A stretch of 64,000 nt of DNA from Bacteroidales bacterium (GTDB taxonomy: Bacteria > Bacteroidota > Bacteroidia > Bacteroidales > UBA932). The first letter of the stretch is position 1, and every line of letters begins with the position of its first letter. The translations under genes and the position numbers were made by a program. The DNA is taken from NCBI GenBank assembly GCA_017442315.1, contig JAFRZX010000159.1, forward strand, positions 1 to 64,000, given 5' to 3'. Shown in pieces: positions 1 through 7,309 of this stretch. The notes under the pieces were generated by a model. It was given only the letters and a program-made list of their open reading frames with translations, was not told the origin of the DNA and searched no databases.

Positions 1-381
1 GATCTGAGCTTCCTCAGCTTCATCATCTTCATCGCAGTCATCGCAGCCATCGTCCAGATCGTCGAGATGGTAGTGGAGAAATTCCTTCCGAACCTCTATT
101 CACAGCTCGGAATCTTCCTTCCTCTCATCGCAGTGAACTGCGCCATCCTCGGTGGCTCGCTCTTCATGCAGGAGAGAGATTTCGTAAGCTTCGGTGAACC
201 TGTAGTATATGCACTCGGCTCAGGTATCGGCTGGTGGCTCGCTATCGTAGCTCTTGCGGCGATCCGCGAGAAGATGGCATACTCGCACGTACCTGCCGGA
301 CTCAAGGGCCTCGGTATCACATTCATCACCGTAGGTCTCATGGGTATCGCATTTATGACATTCATGGGTATTCAGCTTTAA
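1..381 (+). CDS. nqrE: Na+-translocating NADH:quinone reductase subunit E (3' part)
   Basis: Integral membrane subunit of the Na+-pumping NADH:ubiquinone oxidoreductase. In this family NqrD and NqrE together form the membrane channel region and hold a buried Fe-S centre. The frame is open from base 1 and has no start here; about 126 of the usual ~200 residues are present. Visible are long hydrophobic helices ([12 protein letters not shown] near the left edge, a helix with the conserved VNCAILGG cysteine motif, and a C-terminal helix ending FMTFMGIQL). The stop lies 17 bp before nqrF, as expected in an nqrABCDEF operon whose earlier genes are outside the window. Identity is secure; only the N-terminus is missing. 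Confidence 0.95.
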   Translation, partial: DLSFLSFIIFIAVIAAIVQIVEMVVEKFLPNLYSQLGIFLPLIAVNCAILGGSLFMQERDFVSFGEPVVYALGSGIGWWLAIVALAAIREKMAYSHVPAGLKGLGITFITVGLMGIAFMTFMGIQL

Positions 382-398
382 AATAGGAGGACAGGAAT

Positions 399-1658
399 AT
401 GACACAAACAATACTTTTTGCTGTGATCGTCTTCGTGATCGTCACACTCATTCTGGTGGCGCTTCTCCTTTTCATAAAGACGAAGCTGACACCATCAGGA
501 ACAGTAAAGATCAATATCAATGAGGGAAGCAAGATCGTAGAGGTGACTCCTGGAGGCAACCTTCTCTCTACTCTCGCAGAGCAGAAGATATTCCTTCCTT
601 CTGCATGTGGCGGCAAGGGTGCATGCGGACAGTGCAAGTGCCGCGTGACCGAGGGTGGCGGAGAGATTCTCCCTACCGAGGTAGGCTTCTTCAACCGCAA
701 GCAGATAGCTGCTAACTGGCGTCTGGGATGTCAGGTAAAGATCAAGGAAGACATGTCCATCGAAGTTCCTGCTTCTGCACTCAGCGTGAAGAAATGGGAG
801 TGCGAGGTTGTGTCCAACCACAACGTGGCTACATTCATCAAGGAGTTCGTGGTGAAGCTTCCTGAGGGAGAGCACCTCAACTTCCAGTCAGGTGGATATA
901 TCCAGATCGACGTTCCTGCAGTTACGGTTGACTACAAGGACATAGATGTAGATGAGCAATATAAGGCAGACTGGGAAAAGATGGGAATGTACAATCTCAA
1001 GATGGTCAACCCAACTCCTACAGTACGTGCCTACTCTATGGCTTGCTACCCTGCAGAGGGTGACATCATCAAGCTCAACGTGCGCATCGCTACCCCTCCA
1101 TTCGACAGGGCAGCAGGCAAGTGGGTTGATGTTAACCCTGGTATATGTTCATCATATATATACTCACTTAAGCCAGGCGACAAGATAACTATCTCCGGTC
1201 CATACGGTGAGTTCTTCCTACCAAAGGATCTCTCACCTGAGACAGAGCTGATCTTCGTCGGTGGTGGTGCAGGTATGGCTCCAATGAGAAGCCACATCAT
1301 GCATCTGTTCAAGACAGAAAAGACAAACCGCAAGGTGAACTTCTTCTATGGCGCACGTGCGCTTAAGGAGGCATTCTACCTCGATGACTACCACGCTATC
1401 GAAAAGGAATTCCCTAACTTCAAGTTCCACCTCGCTCTCGACAGACCGGATCCGGAAGCAGATGCTGCAGGTGTACCATACGTTGCAGGCTTCGTACACA
1501 ACGTAATGTTCGAGACATACCTCAAGCAGCATGAGAATCCTGAGGATGCACTTTACCTCATGTGCGGACCTCCTATGATGGTCGGTGCAGTAGTAAACCT
1601 CCTCGACTCACTCGGAGTGCCGCCGGAAAATATTCTCTACGACAACTTCGGAGCGTAA
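399..1658 (+). CDS. nqrF: Na+-translocating NADH:quinone reductase subunit F
   Basis: NADH-oxidising, electron-input subunit of the Na+-NQR. The 419 residues match the family length. In order: one N-terminal membrane helix (about residues 5-27); a plant-type [2Fe-2S] ferredoxin domain with cysteines at 70, 76, 79 and 111 (CGGKGACGQC spacing); an FAD-binding ferredoxin-reductase domain with the RAYSMA motif near residue 211; and an NAD-binding domain with the GGGAGMAP motif, ending in the family-typical C-terminal aromatic-glycine tail (NFGA). It directly follows nqrE and is followed 2 bp later by a strong terminator, so it is the last gene of the operon. Confidence 0.97.
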   Translation: MTQTILFAVIVFVIVTLILVALLLFIKTKLTPSGTVKININEGSKIVEVTPGGNLLSTLAEQKIFLPSACGGKGACGQCKCRVTEGGGEILPTEVGFFNRKQIAANWRLGCQVKIKEDMSIEVPASALSVKKWECEVVSNHNVATFIKEFVVKLPEGEHLNFQSGGYIQIDVPAVTVDYKDIDVDEQYKADWEKMGMYNLKMVNPTPTVRAYSMACYPAEGDIIKLNVRIATPPFDRAAGKWVDVNPGICSSYIYSLKPGDKITISGPYGEFFLPKDLSPETELIFVGGGAGMAPMRSHIMHLFKTEKTNRKVNFFYGARALKEAFYLDDYHAIEKEFPNFKFHLALDRPDPEADAAGVPYVAGFVHNVMFETYLKQHENPEDALYLMCGPPMMVGAVVNLLDSLGVPPENILYDNFGA

Positions 1659-1660
1659 AT

Positions 1661-1702
1661 AAGAAAAAGAGACTGACCCGCAATGGTCAGTCTCTTTTTC
1701 TT
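1661..1702 (+). terminator. Intrinsic terminator after nqrF
   Basis: A perfect 18-bp inverted repeat, 1661-1678 paired with 1685-1702, around a 6-base loop (cgcaat). The outer stem is A-rich on the left and T-rich on the right, so the RNA has its own U tract. The symmetry means it could also stop the minus-strand glycosyltransferase transcript that converges from 1736. Confidence 0.92.
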
Positions 1703-1735
1703 ATCATAATCAATAAACTTCAAGATATATGGATA

Positions 1736-2674
1736 TCAAAAACATGTGTGTACATATATCTTGACAATCAGCTGCCACAAGATAAATGTCTTGTTTCTGA
1801 AAGAAAGCGGTAGCTTTTTAAGCATCAGCGGAAGATCAGTATAACTTTCAAAAAAACCGAATCCATATCTAAGGGAAAGCCACCCTGAACGAAACATAAT
1901 CTCACCAACGACATCGCGTACAGGGCTATTTGGAATATCAGCCTTGAAATGATCATACAGATCCATCATGTTCATAGCGGAATCCCGTCTTCTGTTTCTG
2001 CGCTTTGCTGCTGAGATAGACCCAGGATTATCCCTCCTGTAATGGTACAACGGTAAGTTCAGATGAGATATGCTTTCAGCATTGTATATGAGCTGAGACA
2101 TAAGGTATATATCTTCATGCATGCCGTATGGCGAGAAATATACTTCTCTCTTTTCATACAAGGTTCTCTTAACACACTTGTTCCATACATAACCATATGC
2201 CTTGTAATTGAACAAACCATGTATGAACTTCATCTTGGTCTGAGCAGTATAGTCCTTTTCGACATCGTGCTTTGAGCGCGAGGCATATTCCTTATAGAAG
2301 TCAAAATAAATAATGTCACTTCCTGTCCTGACAGCTTCTTCTGCAATGCGTTCCACGGCATCAGTTTCAAGCCAGTCATCTGAATCGACGTGAAGGATAT
2401 AATCGCCAGTAGCATGTTCTAAACCTGTTCTGCGAGCTGCAGGCAATCCTTCGTTCAGTTTGTTTATTATTACAATACGCTCTTTCAACGACGGGAACCT
2501 GGCATCTATGAGTCCATTAAGAATCTCCATTGATGAATCCTTGGTACCATCATTTACAAAAACGAACTGAATATTGTCATATGTCTGCCCAAGGACCGAT
2601 TCGGCGAATTCAGCTATATACTTTTCTACGCCATAGATCGGTGCTATTATAGAAAAAGATGGATTGTTCATCAT
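1736..2674 (-). CDS. Glycosyltransferase family 2
   Basis: GT-A fold glycosyltransferase, 312 residues, probably adding a sugar to a surface polysaccharide or lipid-linked glycan. The N-terminus has the GT2 signature: a beta strand SFSIIAPIYG, an NDG motif at 41-43, and the metal/nucleotide-binding DSDD at residues 97-100. The C-terminal third is alpha-helical without a clear membrane span. Two ATG codons (2674, 2671) are possible; the first overlaps the stop of the upstream glycosyltransferase by 4 bp, indicating translational coupling. It converges on nqrF across the shared terminator. Donor and acceptor cannot be read from the sequence. Confidence 0.88.
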   Translation of the reverse strand: MMNNPSFSIIAPIYGVEKYIAEFAESVLGQTYDNIQFVFVNDGTKDSSMEILNGLIDARFPSLKERIVIINKLNEGLPAARRTGLEHATGDYILHVDSDDWLETDAVERIAEEAVRTGSDIIYFDFYKEYASRSKHDVEKDYTAQTKMKFIHGLFNYKAYGYVWNKCVKRTLYEKREVYFSPYGMHEDIYLMSQLIYNAESISHLNLPLYHYRRDNPGSISAAKRRNRRRDSAMNMMDLYDHFKADIPNSPVRDVVGEIMFRSGWLSLRYGFGFFESYTDLPLMLKKLPLSFRNKTFILWQLIVKIYVHTCF

Positions 2675-3507
2675 ACAATTCTGCTGAAGCGATCTGCAAT
2701 ACGCACAATTACTACCATTTCAAACATAGCCGGCTTGTTCCATGCATAAGGAGGACGGCATACAGTCTGGATAAATCTTGCAAGCCTGGTCCACCTGTCC
2801 CAATCACGTGCCTTACGTTCAGTCACCAGACGGATTGTCTTGGAACGTCTTTCAAGATGCTTGGTCCATCCAGCTGCCCTCCTGGACGGATCGTCAAACC
2901 TTGCCTTGATCCTACCCATATCGAAATAACCGAAATGGAAAAGGAACAGATCCTTCCCTATATGGAAGTTATGACCTTTTATACGGTGAAATCCTCTTCC
3001 CCATTTCACCGGTCTGGCTATAACGCAAGGTTTAGTATATCTGGTAGATAGTCTGGCATAATGCCTCTGTGACAGGAATGGCGCGTCGGAACTGATATCA
3101 CCTTCCTCCATCAAATGCTGCCCGACGTCTACTCCAAGACCAGAGACCGACACATCTATATCAGCCTTATCCAGATACTCGGATAATGAAATGCCCAATT
3201 CCGGATCAACGACAAGGAATTCATCAGCATCTGTACCAATTACAAGATCATACTCCTTAAGAAGTTCTGCGGCAGTATCTGACAGAAAATCCAGACGCCC
3301 CTTCTCCGCTTCAACAACCTGTCCCGGAATCTTTTCAACAGCAGTAACATGAACACCTGGACACCAATCCGGAATTTCCTGATCCAAGCCATCAAGGAAT
3401 ACATACAGATGTTCCATTCCCAATTCAGCACCATAATAAGCGACCCATTTCCGAAGGTAAAATTCATCATTTCTGACCATGGTCAGAGCACATATCTTCT
3501 TGCCCAT
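2671..3507 (-). CDS. Glycosyltransferase family 2-like (Glyco_tranf_2_4 type)
   Basis: Second glycosyltransferase of the pair, 278 residues from the ATG at 3507 (an in-frame TTG lies 9 bp upstream, but the ATG leaves 10 bp after the preceding stop and gives the usual family N-terminus). The start has the MVRNDEFYLRKWVAYY pattern of the Glyco_tranf_2_4 family, followed by a DADEF motif that serves as the metal-binding acidic cluster, and a late histidine/phenylalanine-rich region (HNFHIG, FHFGYF). This family often modifies lipopolysaccharide or capsule, but the substrate here is unknown. It overlaps the downstream GT2 gene by 4 bp and follows a DUF47 gene. Confidence 0.82.
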   Translation of the reverse strand: MGKKICALTMVRNDEFYLRKWVAYYGAELGMEHLYVFLDGLDQEIPDWCPGVHVTAVEKIPGQVVEAEKGRLDFLSDTAAELLKEYDLVIGTDADEFLVVDPELGISLSEYLDKADIDVSVSGLGVDVGQHLMEEGDISSDAPFLSQRHYARLSTRYTKPCVIARPVKWGRGFHRIKGHNFHIGKDLFLFHFGYFDMGRIKARFDDPSRRAAGWTKHLERRSKTIRLVTERKARDWDRWTRLARFIQTVCRPPYAWNKPAMFEMVVIVRIADRFSRIV

Positions 3508-3517
3508 AACGTACAAC

Positions 3518-4180
3518 TTAGTCGATATATCTTAAAATAATCTTTCTGACACTATCTGAGACACGCTTTGCTGCATCTGTAGCAGCTTCCAGCATTTCTG
3601 CGATATTCTTATATTTCATCAGTTCTATCGCATTCTTTTCATTAGTGAATATGAATCCTATATATTCTTCATATGCATCGTCTGCCGCATGTTCCAATTC
3701 GGTTATACGATCACACTGCATTGATATCTTAGCATAATTCCCTTTCAAATCACCAAGGAAAGACACCAGAACACGAAGGGAATCAGCCTCGGCAGATATA
3801 TAATTCGCCAGTTCCTTTATCTGGGGATCTATCCTATCCGGCATATAGAGCAGAACCGACTTTGCCGCATCATTTATATGGTCAAGAAACTCATCCAGAT
3901 TCATTGCTATCGTCTGTATGTCTCCTCTGCGTATACGACGAAAAATACTTTCAAACAGCAATTCATGAAACTCTGTCAGCAATGCATCACCCTGGACTTC
4001 ACATGCCTTGACTTCCTTTTCAAGCAGTTTCCACTTTTTACGATCCACGGCTTCCATCATCTGACATAACGCTCCAGCTGCCTGCTGGATATAAGTTGCC
4101 TGCTGCGCAAAAACCGGCAGATAGTGGTTTTTATTGGGCAGGATACGACTGAAGAATTGTAAAAATCTCATATAGTTCAT
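3518..4180 (-). CDS. DUF47 family (PhoU-like) phosphate transport regulator
   Basis: 220-residue all-helical protein of the DUF47/PhoU-like group; the N-terminus (FFSRILPNKNHYLPVF), the acidic ExExxADD-like segments (ELEHAADDAYEEY) and the length all fit. Family members usually sit beside a PiT-type inorganic phosphate transporter and are thought to control it. Here no transporter follows: the next genes, 10 bp downstream, are two glycosyltransferases. Its partner may be elsewhere or the family member has been recruited to another task. It heads the three-gene minus-strand cluster and is divergent from the fimbrial cassette. Confidence 0.85.
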   Translation of the reverse strand: MNYMRFLQFFSRILPNKNHYLPVFAQQATYIQQAAGALCQMMEAVDRKKWKLLEKEVKACEVQGDALLTEFHELLFESIFRRIRRGDIQTIAMNLDEFLDHINDAAKSVLLYMPDRIDPQIKELANYISAEADSLRVLVSFLGDLKGNYAKISMQCDRITELEHAADDAYEEYIGFIFTNEKNAIELMKYKNIAEMLEAATDAAKRVSDSVRKIILRYID

Positions 4181-4293
4181 ACTTCAATTTTCCAAATATA
4201 GGATTATTTTATCTAACATCATAACAAATCGCACCTAAGATTCACTGTCTCCACATTTAGAATATTTTCAGACAGCCCCTTCTGAACTGAAAA

Positions 4294-4320
4294 ATTTATT
4301 TTATACACTATAAAATAAAT
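4294..4320. promoter_or_regulatory. A/T-only inverted repeat in divergent intergenic region
   Basis: Perfect 11-bp inverted repeat (4294-4304 and 4310-4320) around the 5-base centre acact, between the divergent DUF47 gene and the fimbrial cassette. It contains no G or C in the arms, so it is a poor RNA terminator; the position suits an operator for one or both divergent promoters. This role is inference only. Confidence 0.3.
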
Positions 4321-4412
4321 CACATTCCCATAAAAAAAGGAAAAAAGGAAAGAATCTTTTTTTAAATCTGCCGATGATTGAATCCATACGCCATAGCTTT
4401 GCAGAAAAAACA

Positions 4413-4949
4413 ATGAGATGGCTTTCAACAATCATATGTCTCGCCTGCATAACAACAGCTGCAGCTCAAGCAGAAACAGAGAAAAGGATTCAATATATGG
4501 TCGGTATGGAGCTGACATCAGCCATAACATCCGGGACATTGAATCTTTGCGCCAACTGCGGATTTGCCCCACAATGGTCCATACATGCGATGGGAGCAAT
4601 AGACATGACTGCATATGGCCGTCACACAGAAGACGAAAGCACGGTTCATGATTCGGATCTGAAACATCCGGATGAAACTTTGACTGGCAATGAATTGAAA
4701 AGCATTTACCATACCGGAATATCGCTGCAATACTGGCCGGAAAGAATCGGCAAAGGACTGCACCTTGACATTGGGGGCATTATTGCCGGAAAAGGAAAGT
4801 CCGACTGCACCATAGGAATAGGATATATGTTCAGAATCTGGAAAGGGATAGCAGCATCATTAAGCTATGAAGCAAGAATAAGAGAAATATCAATCTCCGG
4901 AGAAACAACCGGAAAAGAAATTAAGTTTCACATATACTACATGTTCTAA
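4413..4949 (+). CDS. Probable outer-membrane beta-barrel protein, fimbrial cassette
   Basis: Predicted exported protein of 178 residues from the ATG at 4413; an earlier in-frame ATG at 4374 would add 13 polar residues before the signal peptide. Residues 1-20 (MRWLSTIICLACITTAAAQA) form a clear signal peptide. The rest alternates polar and hydrophobic residues in short strands separated by glycine turns and ends in YYMF, the terminal aromatic typical of outer-membrane barrels recognised by BAM. No named family was recognised. It lies 12 bp upstream of two fimbrillin-like lipoprotein genes, so it may be the membrane component of that assembly. Confidence 0.6.
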   Translation: MRWLSTIICLACITTAAAQAETEKRIQYMVGMELTSAITSGTLNLCANCGFAPQWSIHAMGAIDMTAYGRHTEDESTVHDSDLKHPDETLTGNELKSIYHTGISLQYWPERIGKGLHLDIGGIIAGKGKSDCTIGIGYMFRIWKGIAASLSYEARIREISISGETTGKEIKFHIYYMF

Positions 4950-4961
4950 TACCATTGATCC

Positions 4962-6053
4962 ATGACAGACAAAAGATATAGCCGGGAGAATTTACTTCTG
5001 AATTTCACATTATCATCATCTTATCTGAACACACTTCTTCATCTGCCTGTTCTGGGCAAAACTTTGTTGACAATCCTCCCGGCTGTAATATACGGATGCT
5101 CTGATCCGATGCTTAAAGAAACCGATGGACTCATTCATGAACGGACCAGGACAGCATGCATCCGCCCCCAAATAAAAACCGAAGGTCACTCTCAGTTCAA
5201 GCATCTGGATATATTTACATTCAACGATGATGCATTGCAAAGACTGGAATCATATCAAAGAGTAGAAAATTCTGATGAACTGATTGCCAAGATTGCCTTA
5301 TTAAAGGGAGAAAAAGTAATATTCTCATGCGCCAACAGTCAAAGGAACAGCTATTCGTGGAATGACATATGTTCAAGGGCTGCAATAGAAGACATACATG
5401 CCGATCTCGAAAAGGAAAATCCTGAAGCACTGCTTATGTCAGGCGAGATCCATACTTCTACAGAAAGTTCTCTCAGCATGGACCTGCCGCTGACTCCACT
5501 GGCAAGCAGAATAACATTGAGTTCACTCCGGTTCGATTTTTCAGCAAGACCTTACAGAAACGCAAAAATATCCGGTATCAAAGCTTATCTTACAAATGTA
5601 AATGCAGAATATCCGATCAGCGGCGTGACATCAATGCCACTAAGGATAGTAAATGCAGGAAGACTGAACCAAGATGATCTGAACAAGTTTGACAGAAAAG
5701 AAAACATATTCACATATATTGCAGACACAGCATCTGAAGCAGAGTTACACCCCGGAACAACATTCCTGGCATATCCGAACACGTGTAAAGAAGAAAGCCC
5801 TGGAAATCCATTTACAAGACTGGTAATTGAAGCCGATATTGGCTCAGACAAATACTATTGGCCGATAAATGTAAACCGTAACACATATGGGGAAGGCAAA
5901 GGGGTGGAAAGAAACTGCCAGTACATATATGATATACTCATAACAAGGAAAGGGACAGACAATCCTGACATACCAATGGACGTAGAGGGAATAGAAATAA
6001 ACATGGAGATCAGAAGATGGACAGACAAAGAAGAATATGGTGTAAGCTTCTGA
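4962..6053 (+). CDS. Fimbrillin-like lipoprotein
   Basis: 363-residue predicted lipoprotein related to Bacteroidales fimbrial subunits/anchors. A hydrophobic stretch precedes a lipobox-like AVIYGC near residue 46; the unusually long leader before it may mean a later non-ATG start. The C-terminal part has the family pattern seen in fimbrillins: a hydrophobic strand, the YYWPINVN segment, then G-x-x-VERNCQYIYDILITRKG and a short final strand. The gene overlaps the following one by 37 bp in another frame, which implies coupled translation. It could be the major shaft subunit or an accessory/tip subunit; sequence alone does not decide. Confidence 0.62.
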   Translation: MTDKRYSRENLLLNFTLSSSYLNTLLHLPVLGKTLLTILPAVIYGCSDPMLKETDGLIHERTRTACIRPQIKTEGHSQFKHLDIFTFNDDALQRLESYQRVENSDELIAKIALLKGEKVIFSCANSQRNSYSWNDICSRAAIEDIHADLEKENPEALLMSGEIHTSTESSLSMDLPLTPLASRITLSSLRFDFSARPYRNAKISGIKAYLTNVNAEYPISGVTSMPLRIVNAGRLNQDDLNKFDRKENIFTYIADTASEAELHPGTTFLAYPNTCKEESPGNPFTRLVIEADIGSDKYYWPINVNRNTYGEGKGVERNCQYIYDILITRKGTDNPDIPMDVEGIEINMEIRRWTDKEEYGVSF

Positions 6054-7309
6054 TAACTGCAATAGCAGCAGGATGCACAGAAATTCAGACAGACAGAATC
6101 TGTGGAGAAACGGAGAAAATTGTAGAAATACATTTCAGCGGAGGAGACTACATGAGCAAGTCAACCGATCCGGATGAAGACAAGATAACAGACATCAGCC
6201 TGATGATATTTGATCATAACGGACATATAGAAGATTACCGGACACTTTCTTCCGGATATCTGGAAACGACAGGCCGCAAATGTCCGGTCAAGCTGGTGCA
6301 TGGTATGGAGTACACATTATGCGCATGCGTGAACTTCGGATATCCTGTATACAGAAGTCATATAAACGAACTGGACGACATAGTATACCATCTTGAATAT
6401 CCTGATGAATACCGGGAAGGAATACCGATGTATGCATGCAAGACCCTGACCATATCTGAAGAAAGCACAATTACATTAGAACTTATAAGGCTGATGGCTA
6501 AGATAACCCTCCGCATGGACAGGAGAAAGCTCTCAGATAATGTTGAGATGAACGTAAGATCTGTCAAAATAGGCAACTGCCCCAAAAGGATGAAAGTATT
6601 CGGTGAAAACAAGGTAACATCATCCGACGAATGCTTCTCATCCGGATTTTCAAAAGAAGACTATCAGACAGCCACCCTCAACGAGTTACGAAATGACGGT
6701 CTCAGTGGCGAAGTATCTCTTTACATGTTTGAAAATATGCAGGGACAGTTCAGCAAAGAAGGCCCGGACAATGATTCCGGCAAGGTGTTTCCAGAAGATG
6801 ATCCGAGACGATATACATGCTCATATATAGAATTGGGACTAGAATACATGTCCGACAGCGCATATTCAATGGATGGCAATCTGATCTACAGATTCTATCT
6901 TGGGGAGGACAGAAACAATCTTGATATAGAAAGAAACTGCCATTATCATATAAACATATGCCCGGAAGATGACGGACTAAAGGAAAGCAGCTGGAGAGTT
7001 GACAAAAGCAGCATTTACACCAAGGAACCCATAACCTTCAATGCATATCCGGATGCTTATCTAAGAGGTAACATCGGAGATGTCCTTCACCTGTGGTGTG
7101 AATTCACACCGGCCTACGCGCCGTTCGATGTCGGAGTATCATACATGGAAGAGGACAAAGCACGAGGAATATATGATTATAAAATTGATGAAGACGGACA
7201 TGGGGCTACACTGACACTGACCGGCCCCGGAAGAGGGTTGGTCTACATGGAAGCAGGGCCACCTGTGAACGACGCAGCCTTATACATCATTGAAGTAAAC
7301 CTTCCTTGA
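6017..7309 (+). CDS. FimB/Mfa2-family fimbrial anchor-like lipoprotein
   Basis: 430 residues with a short, convincing lipoprotein signal (basic MDRQRR, then LLITAIAAGC), which supports the ATG at 6017 even though it overlaps the upstream gene by 37 bp. The family pattern is seen in order: an ISLMIFDHNG strand after a charged linker, a Y-x-L-C-A-C-V-N-F-G segment, a predicted LELIRLMAKITL strand, a RSVKIGNCP strand, and a late ERNCHYHINICPEDDG motif. In Porphyromonas, FimB/Mfa2 proteins anchor and limit the length of type V fimbriae. The 3' end overlaps the convergent uvrA gene by 23 bp. Confidence 0.72.
   Translation: MDRQRRIWCKLLITAIAAGCTEIQTDRICGETEKIVEIHFSGGDYMSKSTDPDEDKITDISLMIFDHNGHIEDYRTLSSGYLETTGRKCPVKLVHGMEYTLCACVNFGYPVYRSHINELDDIVYHLEYPDEYREGIPMYACKTLTISEESTITLELIRLMAKITLRMDRRKLSDNVEMNVRSVKIGNCPKRMKVFGENKVTSSDECFSSGFSKEDYQTATLNELRNDGLSGEVSLYMFENMQGQFSKEGPDNDSGKVFPEDDPRRYTCSYIELGLEYMSDSAYSMDGNLIYRFYLGEDRNNLDIERNCHYHINICPEDDGLKESSWRVDKSSIYTKEPITFNAYPDAYLRGNIGDVLHLWCEFTPAYAPFDVGVSYMEEDKARGIYDYKIDEDGHGATLTLTGPGRGLVYMEAGPPVNDAALYIIEVNLP

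Noticed and set aside
4294..4320. Possible terminator between DUF47 and the fimbrial cassette
   Set aside because: Arms are only A and T and the site lies upstream of both divergent genes, so it is not a terminator.
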